Part shown: positions 52,780 to 61,961 of the stretch, piece by piece
Layout of the letters: every line of letters starts with the position of its first letter
How positions within the stretch are numbered: position 1 is the first letter of the stretch
Assembly: GCA_016290135.1 (NCBI GenBank)
Contig: JAEESW010000007.1
Location: 21,881 to 85,880, forward strand
Direction of reading: 5' to 3'
Origin: a bacterium
GTDB taxonomy: Bacteria > UBP6 > UBA1177
DNA: 64,000 nucleotides
Made by a program: the position numbers and the translations under genes
Notes under the pieces: generated by a model
Database searches by the model: none
Seen by the model: the letters and a program-made list of their open reading frames with translations, nothing else
What the model was told of the DNA's origin: nothing

Positions 52780-53718
52780 TCACAATTTCTTCCAGCAGCG
52801 TTTTTTAAGGAAATTTTTAATAATTTCAATGTTTTCGCCCTCGTAAAAAGCAACAAGGAGTTTTTTGAATTCCGGCACTTCCTTTTCCGGGATGACAAGC
52901 AGTCCGAGCCCGTGAGAAATGATGTAATGATTTGCAAAAATCACGGATGCGCGTTTGTTGCCGTCGGTAAAAATCTGTGTTTTCATGCAATAGATGCAAA
53001 GTTCAACAGCAATATCAATTTCATCCTGCTTTGAAGTAAGTATCTCGGCAATCCGCTCTTTCACAACTGATTCTACAGGTATCGGCGGAATGTAGGAGCT
53101 GCCGCCTATAGTCACCGGAATCCCGCGGATTCTGCCGGCATCAAAGAAAAAACCTTCATTCACAAGGCGCGCGATATGACAGAGCAGATAATAATCCGTT
53201 TTGCTCTGGATGACATTGCGGTCGAGAATAAACTCCCATGCGTGCTTCAAATTAAGAATTTTCTGCACATCTGTCGCCGTCATGCCTGAAACTTTGCCGT
53301 TTTCAATGATTTCTTCTGTTTGCGGAAATGATGTCGCGACTCCTTCAAGAACTGCCTGATCGTAAATGTTGGCTTTCATATTCACACGGGCGAAATCAAG
53401 GTTTTTCTGCACTGAAAGCGGGAGCTCGTTATCTTCGTATCCGAGTTCGGCCAGCTTTTTATCGATGTGACGCATCTGTTTTTTGAGCTCTCGGGCTTCT
53501 TTTGTATTCCGCAGAAGAAGCTGAAAAAGCTCGTCGGAATAAGCTCCGACATAAGTCGATGTAATCCTGCTGCCGACACGCTTCCGCACATATATATAGC
53601 TTCCGCTTGACGACTTTTTAATTTCGGGTGTTCCGTCGTAAGGCAGAAGATTCAACCGTGCCTGACATTCTCCTTTTTGCTGCAGCAGAATCCTTATTTC
53701 ATCCAAAGTTTCACTCAT
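52780..53718 (-). CDS. Fic-family protein with altered active site
   Basis: A 312-residue protein with the Fic fold. The active-site loop reads QIFTDGNKR (residues 248-256), where AMPylating Fic enzymes have H-x-F-x-[DE]-G-N-x-R. The catalytic His is therefore Gln, while the phosphate-binding GN and Arg remain. The region where the inhibitory helix glutamate would be expected (TSFPQTEE, 129-136) also lacks a clean S/T-x-x-x-E-G motif. It may bind nucleotides without AMPylation or do other chemistry. A perfect 11-bp inverted repeat precedes it. Confidence 0.82.
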   Translation of the reverse strand: MSETLDEIRILLQQKGECQARLNLLPYDGTPEIKKSSSGSYIYVRKRVGSRITSTYVGAYSDELFQLLLRNTKEARELKKQMRHIDKKLAELGYEDNELPLSVQKNLDFARVNMKANIYDQAVLEGVATSFPQTEEIIENGKVSGMTATDVQKILNLKHAWEFILDRNVIQSKTDYYLLCHIARLVNEGFFFDAGRIRGIPVTIGGSSYIPPIPVESVVKERIAEILTSKQDEIDIAVELCIYCMKTQIFTDGNKRASVIFANHYIISHGLGLLVIPEKEVPEFKKLLVAFYEGENIEIIKNFLKKRCWKKL

Positions 53719-53728
53719 CGCGCTCTCC

Positions 53729-53775
53729 TTTTAGGGAACATTTTTGCAGTTTTTATATCAAGAAGTTCCCTAAAA
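53729..53775. promoter_or_regulatory. Perfect 11-bp inverted repeat in the fic promoter
   Basis: TTTTAGGGAAC (53729-53739) and GTTCCCTAAAA (53765-53775). On the minus strand a possible promoter TTGCTT (53780-53775), 17 bp, TATAAA (53757-53752) lies so that one half-site is in the spacer and the other runs into the Shine-Dalgarno. This suits either an operator or a ribosome-site hairpin. Confidence 0.6.
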
Positions 53776-53817
53776 AGCAATTTTTCTATTTAACTTGGGG
53801 ATATTTATTTTTCACAG

Positions 53818-54324
53818 TTAAATGCAGTTGAGAAGACCTTTCTTTTCGATGATATCCTTTTGTACTGTTGAGAATTTTTTGAAGTGACCTGCGACTTTGC
53901 TGTTATCAAGGATTTCACCCGATTCAATGTCGAAATCGAGAGTTTTTCCTGTTTCAAGCGCATCGTCGGCGATATCGAGAATTTCAATCATCGGGAAACC
54001 GGTGTTGATGATATTCCTTTTGTAGATCGCGCCGAAAGATTTTGCCGCAACTCCCTGTAAATTCAAGGAAATAAAGCAGTCGACCGCCTGCTGACGGCTG
54101 CTTCCCGCACCGAAGTTTTCACCTGCGACAACGATCATTCCGGGTTTTACTTTTTTCGAAAAATCCTTGTAGCCTTCAAGGTTGTCGAGCGCGTACTGTC
54201 CCATCAGGTTGATGTCGACGATCGAAAGATACTTGTTGTGGAAAATCATATCTGTGTCGATATCGTTGATAAGTTTTCCAACACAATCCTTCAAAACAAA
54301 AATTTCAGCCGTGATTTTTTTCAT
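53818..54324 (-). CDS. leuD: 3-isopropylmalate dehydratase small subunit (LeuD/HacB-like)
   Basis: A 168-residue aconitase swivel-domain protein. DIDTDMIFHNKYL, GENFGAGSSRQQA and the AKSFGAIYKRNIINTG segment are the family signatures. With a large 4Fe-4S subunit it isomerises isopropylmalate in leucine synthesis, or a related acid such as homoaconitate. No leuC, leuB or leuA gene is in the window, so the partner is elsewhere and the specificity cannot be fixed. The ATG at 54324 follows a GGAGG site. Confidence 0.88.
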   Translation of the reverse strand: MKKITAEIFVLKDCVGKLINDIDTDMIFHNKYLSIVDINLMGQYALDNLEGYKDFSKKVKPGMIVVAGENFGAGSSRQQAVDCFISLNLQGVAAKSFGAIYKRNIINTGFPMIEILDIADDALETGKTLDFDIESGEILDNSKVAGHFKKFSTVQKDIIEKKGLLNCI

Positions 54325-54372
54325 TTTATCCTCCTGAAAACCTCTAATCTTTCTCCTGACCTCACCCTTTTA

Positions 54373-54397
54373 TTCCCTCTCCATTGTGGCGAGGGAA
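54373..54397. repeat. 7-bp inverted repeat in the leuD-cysS gap
   Basis: TTCCCTC (54373-54379) and GAGGGAA (54391-54397) with an 11-base centre. It may be a decayed REP-like element; otherwise the 238-bp gap holds only the cysS promoter. Confidence 0.35.
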
Positions 54398-54500
54398 CGA
54401 TTCGAGATACAGACGGGTCAAAAACCGCGGAATTATAATGGAACGGAGTTTTAAAAAAAGTTTTTAGTAATTTTCGTAATATCTGTGATCCAAAGTTTTT

Positions 54501-54528
54501 TTGAACAAAAATATGTTTTGCGTATAAT
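54501..54528 (+). promoter_or_regulatory. Promoter of cysS
   Basis: TTGAAC (54501-54506), a 16-bp spacer and TATAAT (54523-54528), then GGAG and the ATG at 54563. Confidence 0.68.
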
Positions 54529-54562
54529 ATTCCGCTTTTTAGGAACTTTTATGGAGTGAAAA

Positions 54563-55996
54563 ATGCTTAGGATCTACAATTCGATGAGTGAAAAGAAAGA
54601 AGATTTCGTTCCTTTGAACGGCAAAAACGTCGGCCTTTACGCCTGCGGAATGACTGTTTACGACAAACCGCACATCGGACACGCAAGGAAGGAAGTCGCG
54701 ATAGATCTCATCGTAAATTATCTTAAATATTCAGGATATTCAGTGACTTACGTCAGAAATTTCACCGATATCGATGACAAGATAATTGCCCGCGCAAACG
54801 AAAGAGGGATCGATTTCCGCGCTTTGACTGAAGAAAATATCGAGGCTTTCTACAAGGCGATGGACGCTCTGGGACTTGCTCGTCCCGATGTCGAACCTAA
54901 GGCTACTGCGCATATCGGCGAGATCATTTCGATGGTGCAGAAACTTATCGACAAAGGTTTTGCGTATGCGACTTCCGACGGCAGCGTATATTTCGCAGTC
55001 GAAAAGTTCAAAGGCTACGGCAAACTGAGCGGCAGAAAGCTCGATGAGATGATAAGCGGGACACGTTTCGACGTTGAAGAAAGCAAACAGAATCCGCTCG
55101 ATTTCGCTCTCTGGAAAGCTTCGAAACCCGGCGAACCGAAGTGGGAAAGCCCGTGGGGCGAAGGAAGACCGGGCTGGCACATCGAATGCAGCGCGATGAG
55201 CACGAAGTATCTCGGAGAATCTTTCGATATCCACGCAGGCGGCAGAGACCTCATCTTCCCGCATCACGAAAACGAGATCGCCCAGGCTGAATGCGCGACA
55301 GGCAAACCTTTCGCGAAATACTGGGTCCACAACGGTTTCCTCACTGTTGAAGGCGAGAAGATGAGCAAATCGCTCCACAACTTCATCACGGTAGAGGACG
55401 CCCTCAAGCAGTATCACGCCGAAGTTCTGCGCTACTTCATGCTTTCGACGCACTACCGCACGCCAATCGACTTCTCGATGGCGAATTTGAAAGATACCGA
55501 AAAGAAGATCTGCTACTTCTACAACACTCTGAAAACTCTGAACCAGTTTGCGGCAAAGGCGGCAAAACCGGTAAGAAACGAAAAAGCTGCCGAATTTATT
55601 AACGAATTCAAAGAGGCTATGGATGACGACTTCAACAGCGCAAGAGTCGTTGCGGCACTTTTCAACCTCTTCAAACACTTGAACGAAGTCCTTGTTTCCA
55701 AAAAGACAAGACCGACTCCCGATGAATGTGCGGGCTTTGCCGAAGCGATTAAGGAAGTAGGCGGAGTCATGGGAGTCCTTCTCAGAGATCCTGATGAAAT
55801 CACAAATGAAATCAAAGAGATACAGATAGTCCGCTACGGCATTTCGAAAGATGAAATCGAGGAAATCATAAACAAAAGAAAGGCTTACCGCGCCGAGAAA
55901 AATTTCGAAATGGCCGACAAAATGCGCGAAGAACTTCTTGAAAAAGGAATTTCTATCCAAGACACGCCGAACGGAACGGAGTGGAGCTTCAATTAA
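54563..55996 (+). CDS. cysS: Cysteinyl-tRNA synthetase
   Basis: A 477-residue class I synthetase that charges tRNA-Cys. The zinc Cys is in YACGMTVYD, the HIGH motif is HIGHAR, zinc ligands follow in WHIECSAM and HHENEIAQ, and KMSKS is intact (EKMSKSLHN). A DALR anticodon domain forms the C-terminus. Normal length. It lies upstream of the serpin pair, separated by A-T-rich sequence. Confidence 0.97.
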   Translation: MLRIYNSMSEKKEDFVPLNGKNVGLYACGMTVYDKPHIGHARKEVAIDLIVNYLKYSGYSVTYVRNFTDIDDKIIARANERGIDFRALTEENIEAFYKAMDALGLARPDVEPKATAHIGEIISMVQKLIDKGFAYATSDGSVYFAVEKFKGYGKLSGRKLDEMISGTRFDVEESKQNPLDFALWKASKPGEPKWESPWGEGRPGWHIECSAMSTKYLGESFDIHAGGRDLIFPHHENEIAQAECATGKPFAKYWVHNGFLTVEGEKMSKSLHNFITVEDALKQYHAEVLRYFMLSTHYRTPIDFSMANLKDTEKKICYFYNTLKTLNQFAAKAAKPVRNEKAAEFINEFKEAMDDDFNSARVVAALFNLFKHLNEVLVSKKTRPTPDECAGFAEAIKEVGGVMGVLLRDPDEITNEIKEIQIVRYGISKDEIEEIINKRKAYRAEKNFEMADKMREELLEKGISIQDTPNGTEWSFN

Positions 55997-56102
55997 AAAA
56001 ATTTTTTTGATTTTGAGTCAGAAAAATTGGTGGTTCATGTAACTAAATATGTGTTGAATGTTTTTTTGCAGTTTGAGTAACTTTTTTTTGATGGAGATCA
56101 AA

Positions 56103-57530
56103 ATGAAGAAATTCATGATTCTTTTCACGGTTTTGGCGATGTTCTTCCTCGTTTCATGCGGCGGATCGAGCAAAGATGACGACCAAACAGACACGGGCGA
56201 CACGACGGTCGATACGGGTGATACCCAGACCGATCCGACCGACACGGGAGACACAGGCGACACCGATCCGGCAGAGCCGACAAACCCGACTGATCCTACC
56301 GATCCGACTGATCCTACCGATCCTACCGATCCGGAAGAGGGCGGCAACTGGGAAGCCAAGTACAAAAAGGCTGACGAGCACGCTGAAAAAGTTTCTGAAG
56401 ACATTGTAAAAGCAAACAACGACCTCGGAATGAAGATGTTCAGCAAACTTGCGGCAGCTGAAGCAGGCAAAAACATGATGATCTCCCCGCTTTCGATCTC
56501 TATTGCGATGGCGATGAGCACAAACGGCGCATCGGGAGACAACCTTGACGAAATGAAAGAAGTCCTCGGTTTCGGCGAAATGGAACTTCCCGATGTCAAC
56601 GAGCAGTTCATGCACCTTATCGCAAGCCTTGTCGCGGCGGATAAAGACCTTGTTCTTGATATTGCAAATTCTGTCTGGATGCGCGAAGACTTCTCGCTTG
56701 ATGTCAAAGCGGCTTTCACCGATGTTCTCAAGGATTTCTACGATGCCGAAATTTTTGCAGAAGGTTTCACTGTTGAAAACATCAATGCGTGGGTTTCAGA
56801 GAAAACAAACGGCAAAATCGATGAAATCGTTAAAGAAATCGGCGAAGATGTCGTTATGTATCTCATAAACGCGATCTATTTCAAGGCTGCGTGGACGACC
56901 GCTTTCAACGAAGAAAATACTTACGAGGGAACATTCACTCTTTCGGACGGAACTGAAACCAAAGCCGATTTCATGAGTTTCAGTGAGGAAGAAGAAGCTC
57001 CGAAGCTTCTTGCATATTCGTCAGACTGGGAAGAAGGTCTCGCAATGGTTAGAATCCCGTACGGACGCGACGTTTTCGCATTTTACGGCATAGTTCCAAC
57101 ATTCGAAAACAAGTCTAATATTGATGATTTCATCGCAAAAATCGCTGAAAACGGTTTTGACCACTATGCGGAACTTTTGCATGAACAGGAAGATTTTCCG
57201 ATTAAACTTCCGAAATTCAGGTTTGAATACGAGAAGTCGCTTGTTGAAATATTCAAGGAACTCGGGATGGAAAAGGCATTTGTCGAAGGCGGATTCCACA
57301 ATATCGCCGATCTTCCGCACGATCCTTTAATTTCCAACATACTTCACAAAACGTTTATCGAAGTCAACGAAGCGGGCACTGAAGCTGCGGCTGTCACGGC
57401 AGTTGAATACAGCGACAAATTAAGTGCGGATGGATTTTTTGCAGACCGTCCGTTCGTATTTGTCATCCGCGACGACAGAACCGGCTCGATTCTTTTCATC
57501 GGAAAAGTCGAGAATCCGAGTGCTGAATAA
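56103..57530 (+). CDS. Lipoprotein serpin 1
   Basis: A 475-residue serine or cysteine protease inhibitor on a lipoprotein anchor (lipobox LVSC), with a Thr/Asp/Pro spacer (TGDT and TDP repeats, about residues 25-75). The serpin fold follows (NMMISPLSISIAMAM, NAIYFKAAW, DRPFVFVIRD). The hinge EAGTEAAAV has the small residues of inhibitory serpins. Counting from the hinge (P17 = Glu), P1-P1' falls near Lys-Leu, so a trypsin-like target is possible. The start is ATG 56103 after GGAG. It is a tandem duplicate of the next gene. It may protect the cell from proteases, including its own S8 enzymes. Confidence 0.92.
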   Translation: MKKFMILFTVLAMFFLVSCGGSSKDDDQTDTGDTTVDTGDTQTDPTDTGDTGDTDPAEPTNPTDPTDPTDPTDPTDPEEGGNWEAKYKKADEHAEKVSEDIVKANNDLGMKMFSKLAAAEAGKNMMISPLSISIAMAMSTNGASGDNLDEMKEVLGFGEMELPDVNEQFMHLIASLVAADKDLVLDIANSVWMREDFSLDVKAAFTDVLKDFYDAEIFAEGFTVENINAWVSEKTNGKIDEIVKEIGEDVVMYLINAIYFKAAWTTAFNEENTYEGTFTLSDGTETKADFMSFSEEEEAPKLLAYSSDWEEGLAMVRIPYGRDVFAFYGIVPTFENKSNIDDFIAKIAENGFDHYAELLHEQEDFPIKLPKFRFEYEKSLVEIFKELGMEKAFVEGGFHNIADLPHDPLISNILHKTFIEVNEAGTEAAAVTAVEYSDKLSADGFFADRPFVFVIRDDRTGSILFIGKVENPSAE

Positions 57531-57561
57531 ATAGTTTTGGAAACTTTTAATGGAGATCAAA

Positions 57562-58968
57562 ATGAAAAAATTCATGATTCTTTTCACGATCTTGGCGATG
57601 ATTTTCCTTGTTTCGTGCAGCAACACCAGCGAAAAAAAGGACACTGTGGACACGGGCGACACTGACACCACAGATCCGACCGACACGGGCGATACCGATA
57701 CCGGAGAGCCGACGAATCCTACCGACCCGACAGATCCTACCGATCCGACCGATCCGGAAGAAGGCGGCAGCTGGGAAGCAAAATACAAAAAGGCGGACGG
57801 GCACGCTGAAAAAGTTTCCAAAGATGTCGTTAATGCAAACAACGACCTCGGAATGAAGATCTTCAGCAGGCTTGCAGCTGGTGAAGCAGGTAAAAACATG
57901 ATGATATCCCCGCTTTCGATCTCGATCGCGATGGCTATGGTCACAAACGGCGCAACGGGCGAAAACCTTGACGAAATGAAAGAAGTCCTCGGTTTCGGCG
58001 AAATGGAACTTCCTGATGTCAACGAGCAGTTTGCACAGCTTATCGCAAGCCTGGTAGAAGCCGACAAGGATCTGGCGCTTGAAATCGCGGACTCTGTCTG
58101 GATGGATGACGTTTTTGCACCTGATGTAAAGCAGGATTTTGTTGATGTTCTCACTGAATTTTATGACGCGACGTTTTTTACCGAAGATTTTCAGGATGAA
58201 GCGACTGTCGGCAAGATCAATTCATGGGTTTCCGAAAAAACGCATGAAAAGATCGATAAAGTCATTGATGAGATAGGTCCGAACACGATCATGTACCTCA
58301 TCAACGCGGTCTATTTCAAGGCTGCGTGGACGACCTCTTTCAATAAAGAGAGCACTTATGAAGGAACTTTCATGCTTTCCGACGGAAGTGAAGGCAAAGC
58401 GGACTACATGGGATTCTCCTACGATCAGGAAGTTCCTGATTTTTACAGTTATTCGTCAGACTGGGGCGATGAAAACGGCTATTCCGTTGTCAGACTTCCC
58501 TACGGACGCGGCGTTTTCGCATTTTACGGCATAGTTCCGACTTATGACAATAAATCAAATATCGACGATTTTATCGCAAAAATCGCTGAAAACGGCTTCG
58601 ATTCATATATTTCGCAGCTTGAAGAACGCTCATTTCCGGTTCAGCTCCCGAAATACAAGTTCGCTTACGAAAAATCGCTTGTCGATGTATTCAAAAGTCT
58701 CGGCATGGAAAAGGCTTTTGTCGACGGCGCACTCATGAATATCGCCAGTGAACCGCACGCTCCCTTCATTTCCGATATTTACCACAAGACATTCATTGAT
58801 GTGAACGAAGAAGGGACTGAAGCGGCGGCAGTCACGGTAGTCGAAGTCGGCGAAAACGCGATGCCTTCCGGATTTTTTGCGACACGTCCGTTCGTTTTCG
58901 TGATCCGCGACGACAGGACAGGATCGATCCTTTTCATCGGAAAAGTCGAAAATCCCAAGGCTGAATAA
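57562..58968 (+). CDS. Lipoprotein serpin 2
   Basis: A 468-residue paralogue of serpin 1 with the same lipobox, a shorter TDP spacer and the same fold. The hinge is EEGTEAAAV, again of the inhibitory type. The reactive loop differs strongly from its sister, and counted P1-P1' is near Asn-Ala, so the target protease should differ. The leader (TTAATGGAGATCAAA before ATGAA) is nearly the same as in serpin 1, with 31 bp between the genes, so the two are probably cotranscribed. Confidence 0.92.
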   Translation: MKKFMILFTILAMIFLVSCSNTSEKKDTVDTGDTDTTDPTDTGDTDTGEPTNPTDPTDPTDPTDPEEGGSWEAKYKKADGHAEKVSKDVVNANNDLGMKIFSRLAAGEAGKNMMISPLSISIAMAMVTNGATGENLDEMKEVLGFGEMELPDVNEQFAQLIASLVEADKDLALEIADSVWMDDVFAPDVKQDFVDVLTEFYDATFFTEDFQDEATVGKINSWVSEKTHEKIDKVIDEIGPNTIMYLINAVYFKAAWTTSFNKESTYEGTFMLSDGSEGKADYMGFSYDQEVPDFYSYSSDWGDENGYSVVRLPYGRGVFAFYGIVPTYDNKSNIDDFIAKIAENGFDSYISQLEERSFPVQLPKYKFAYEKSLVDVFKSLGMEKAFVDGALMNIASEPHAPFISDIYHKTFIDVNEEGTEAAAVTVVEVGENAMPSGFFATRPFVFVIRDDRTGSILFIGKVENPKAE

Positions 58969-58999
58969 GGATTTCTTTTGCCCTTTCTCTCTTCCGCAA

Positions 59000-59027
59000 T
59001 GGATTTTCACTGAAAAGCGGCTATAAT
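59000..59027 (+). promoter_or_regulatory. Promoter of the hybrid kinase gene
   Basis: TGGATT (59000-59005), a 16-bp spacer and TATAAT (59022-59027), 32 bp before the ATG at 59059. The -35 is weak. Confidence 0.5.
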
Positions 59028-59058
59028 TTCCCGTTTTTTGTTTTTAAGGAGTGGAAAT

Positions 59059-60870
59059 ATGCCGTTGAATATAAGAAAAGGTTACGATGCGGAATTGTTG
59101 CGTAAGTTCGATATCGACAATGATTTCGTCAACTTCAAGAGGTCGCTGCACATTTCAGCCGCGCTCTCTATCATAAATTTCCCGCTTCTTATCCTGGATT
59201 TCTATAGGTTTTTGTATTCGAGAGAGCTTTTTTCACAGTTCGGATACACTGAAGTCACTGTCATCCATTTGATTTCGTGCATCGTTTTTCCGATGCTGCT
59301 TATAGCCGGTCTTGTGAAAAGCAGAAAGATTGGTCTTCCGCCGGAAAGTCGCTTTTACAACATTTTCTGGCGCGTCTTTTTTTCCCTTGCCTATCTTTAT
59401 GCCCTGACGACATCGGCGCCCTGCCTTGCGCTTTACCAGAATCTGACGACTGTGTTTGTGGCAGTGCTCGTTCTGGCATCGTCCTTCAAGATCAGGATGA
59501 GTGAATATTTTATCCATTCGGTGCTGTTGTGTGTGCTTGATCTTATTTCCATCTGGTTTCTTGTCCCGAATGTCAAAGAGATATATCCGGGGATAATTTC
59601 CGATATCACAAGCACTATCGTTGTTGCGCTCTTTATAAACCACATAGCCTACAGTGAAAGTCTGAAATCTTTCATCAATAAGGTCAATTTCGAAAAGGAA
59701 CAGGCTGAAAAAATCGTTGAGATGGAGGCCGGCAAGGCAAAATCTGAGTTTCTTTCCAACATGAGCCACGAAATCAGGACTCCGATCAACGGTATCTACG
59801 GGATGCTCTCTATGCTTCAGGAGAGCCCTCTCAACGAAGAGCAGAAGGATTATATCAAATACGCTAAATCAAGCTGCGAAGTGCTTAACAATATCGTGAG
59901 CGACCTCTTTGACATGACGCTGATAAAATCACGCAAAATGACGATCGAAAGCAAGCCTTATTCTCTTGTAGAGCTTATCGGCGCCGCAGAGGCTAACTTC
60001 AAGCCGCGTATGAAGTTGAAAGATCTCAGGATCGAGGTGACTGTCGATAAAGCGCTTCCGAAGTTCGTAGTCGGTGATAAGAACAGGATCCTGCAGATCC
60101 TCAACAACCTGCTTTCAAACGCATGGAAGTTCACTCATTCGGGGCTCATTTCTGTCACTTGCCGCAAAGTTTCTTCGGACCGCGGAGAATCTGTTCTTTT
60201 CGAAGTGAAGGACAGCGGTATCGGTATCCCGGAAGACAAGATGCCTTTCATTTTCAATCAGTTCTACCAGCTCGATTCGACTCTTAAAAAGCAGTATCGC
60301 GGCGCCGGACTCGGGCTTGCGATATGCAAAAGTCTGGTGACTATGATGGGCGGTGAGATAGGTGCGAGGTCGAATGCTCCCGAAGCCGGGACGACCTTTT
60401 TCTTTGAACTGCCGCTCGTTCTGCCTGATGAAGACTGGGATAAGTCTGTGCAGGAATACAGATCTGTCCCTGAAAAATTTCTTGAGGGCAAAAATGTCCT
60501 CTGTGTCGAAGACAACGAGACCAATCTCAAGTTCGTTACGGCACTGCTTTATAAAAGAGGGGCTCATGTTGTGAGTGCTTCTAACGGAAAGGAGGCTCTC
60601 GAGATACTGGAAAAGAACGATTTCGATACGATTCTGCTCGACATCAGAATGCCTGTCATGGACGGGATCGAGACGATCAAGTCGATCCGTGCTGCTGAAG
60701 CGCAAAACGGCAGCTATACGCCGGTAATAGCGGGAACGACATACACCATGAAGAGGAATAGAGAGGAGATAATGCAGAACGGTTTCGACGGATGTCTGTC
60801 AAAGCCTTTTACGGAAGAAGAACTGATGCTTGAGATATACAACAATATCAACAAAAAAAGGAGTGCGTGA
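59059..60870 (+). CDS. Hybrid sensor histidine kinase with receiver domain
   Basis: A 603-residue membrane kinase. Six hydrophobic helices fill residues ~32-200, with no large periplasmic sensor. A HisKA domain carries His237 ([14 protein letters not shown]). The ATPase has [19 protein letters not shown] and [11 protein letters not shown]-terminal receiver holds phospho-acceptor Asp528 ([11 protein letters not shown]). The signal may be membrane-borne. The ATG at 59059 follows AAGGAG. Its stop overlaps the start of the SUMF1-like lipoprotein gene, so the two are cotranscribed. No separate response regulator is adjacent. Confidence 0.93.
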   Translation: MPLNIRKGYDAELLRKFDIDNDFVNFKRSLHISAALSIINFPLLILDFYRFLYSRELFSQFGYTEVTVIHLISCIVFPMLLIAGLVKSRKIGLPPESRFYNIFWRVFFSLAYLYALTTSAPCLALYQNLTTVFVAVLVLASSFKIRMSEYFIHSVLLCVLDLISIWFLVPNVKEIYPGIISDITSTIVVALFINHIAYSESLKSFINKVNFEKEQAEKIVEMEAGKAKSEFLSNMSHEIRTPINGIYGMLSMLQESPLNEEQKDYIKYAKSSCEVLNNIVSDLFDMTLIKSRKMTIESKPYSLVELIGAAEANFKPRMKLKDLRIEVTVDKALPKFVVGDKNRILQILNNLLSNAWKFTHSGLISVTCRKVSSDRGESVLFEVKDSGIGIPEDKMPFIFNQFYQLDSTLKKQYRGAGLGLAICKSLVTMMGGEIGARSNAPEAGTTFFFELPLVLPDEDWDKSVQEYRSVPEKFLEGKNVLCVEDNETNLKFVTALLYKRGAHVVSASNGKEALEILEKNDFDTILLDIRMPVMDGIETIKSIRAAEAQNGSYTPVIAGTTYTMKRNREEIMQNGFDGCLSKPFTEEELMLEIYNNINKKRSA

Positions 60871-61940
60871 TGAAAAAAACAGCCTTCATTTGCATGATTT
60901 TAGCCCTTTTTTTCGCGGCTTGCGGAAGTGATGACGATGATGCGAACGATCCGTCGAATGACAATGAGACAGGAGGCGACACCGCTGAGGAAGAGCTTCC
61001 CGATGCCATAGTGAACGATACGGAACAGGAGACGCCCGATGAAGACGGCGGTGAGCCGGAATCCTTCTGTTATTCAGGCGGCGCTCTCCTTTATGAAGGC
61101 GGGACCCAGTTCAAAGTATGCCCCGGAGACAGTGAAAAATTCCTGAAACAGATCTGCAAAAACGGAAGATGGGTCGATGAAAGCGACTGTGTCCCGGGAA
61201 GTGCCGCGATCCCGGCTGGAACTTTCAGAATGGGGTGCGACAAAGATGCCGAAAAAAGCTGTCCTGAAGATGCGGTGCCTGCGCATAATGTCGAACTCTC
61301 GGCTTATTCGATGGATAAATTCGAAGTGCCGGTCGAGCTTTTTGAAAAGTGCATGGCTGAAAACGCATGCAGCAACGACGACCAGGAAAGACCGCATTAC
61401 CGCACATCGGCTGATTCATACCAGTGCAACATCGGAAATCCGGACAGAAAGAACCACCCTGCGAACTGCGTGACATGGTATGGCGCGAAAGCTTACTGCG
61501 AATGGCTCGGGAAGCGTCTTCCGACCGAGGCTGAATGGGAAAACGCCGCAAGATCGGGCAAAGCGCAGATATATCCTTGGGGAGACGCTCCTGAGGCAAG
61601 CTGCGACAACACTGTTATGAAAAGCAGCGCGAACGGATGCGGTTCGAACACGACTTCACCGGTCGGTTCAAAGCCGCAGGGGGTCTCGGAACACGGGATC
61701 TATGACCTCTCAGGCAATGTCGCTGAGTATACGGCCGACTGGTATGAAAAGAATTTTTATTCGACAGCCGAGGCCGGCCAAAAAGATACCCAGGGCCCGT
61801 CGGAACCGGAAAAGGACAAATACAGATCAGTCCGCGGAGGCTCATACATATACGGCGAGAGCCATACCCGCGCATCGTTCAGAAGTTCGGCAAAACTTGA
61901 CGATCCGGCCATAGATTTCGGTTTCAGGTGTGTGAAATAA
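60870..61940 (+). CDS. Lipoprotein with SUMF1/FGE-like domain
   Basis: A 356-residue lipoprotein (lipobox FAAC, Cys ~18) with an acidic spacer, a small Cys-containing beta segment (residues ~65-112) and a formylglycine-generating-enzyme-like domain. The domain shows PAGTFRMGC, MDKFEVPVELFEKC, WYGAKAYCEWLGKRLPTEAE, YDLSGNVAEYTADWY and RGGSYIYGE. The two active-site Cys of true FGE near the C-terminus are absent (SHTRASFRSSAKL), so sulfatase activation is unlikely. Binding or structural roles are known for such domains. The start is ATG 60870 after GGAG, sharing one base with the kinase stop. Confidence 0.88.
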   Translation: MKKTAFICMILALFFAACGSDDDDANDPSNDNETGGDTAEEELPDAIVNDTEQETPDEDGGEPESFCYSGGALLYEGGTQFKVCPGDSEKFLKQICKNGRWVDESDCVPGSAAIPAGTFRMGCDKDAEKSCPEDAVPAHNVELSAYSMDKFEVPVELFEKCMAENACSNDDQERPHYRTSADSYQCNIGNPDRKNHPANCVTWYGAKAYCEWLGKRLPTEAEWENAARSGKAQIYPWGDAPEASCDNTVMKSSANGCGSNTTSPVGSKPQGVSEHGIYDLSGNVAEYTADWYEKNFYSTAEAGQKDTQGPSEPEKDKYRSVRGGSYIYGESHTRASFRSSAKLDDPAIDFGFRCVK

Positions 61941-61961
61941 TTTCAGATTTTGGAGCAGAGC

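Noticed and set aside
54740..55960. Long open frame antisense to cysS
   Set aside because: It is fully inside a clear synthetase gene, has no family signature or ribosome site, and follows from codon bias of the sense gene. The same holds for the frames at 28217-29149 (+), 33257-34177 (-) and 41123-41848 (+).
60870..61940. Active formylglycine-generating enzyme
   Set aside because: The two redox Cys near the C-terminus are absent and no sulfatase is nearby.
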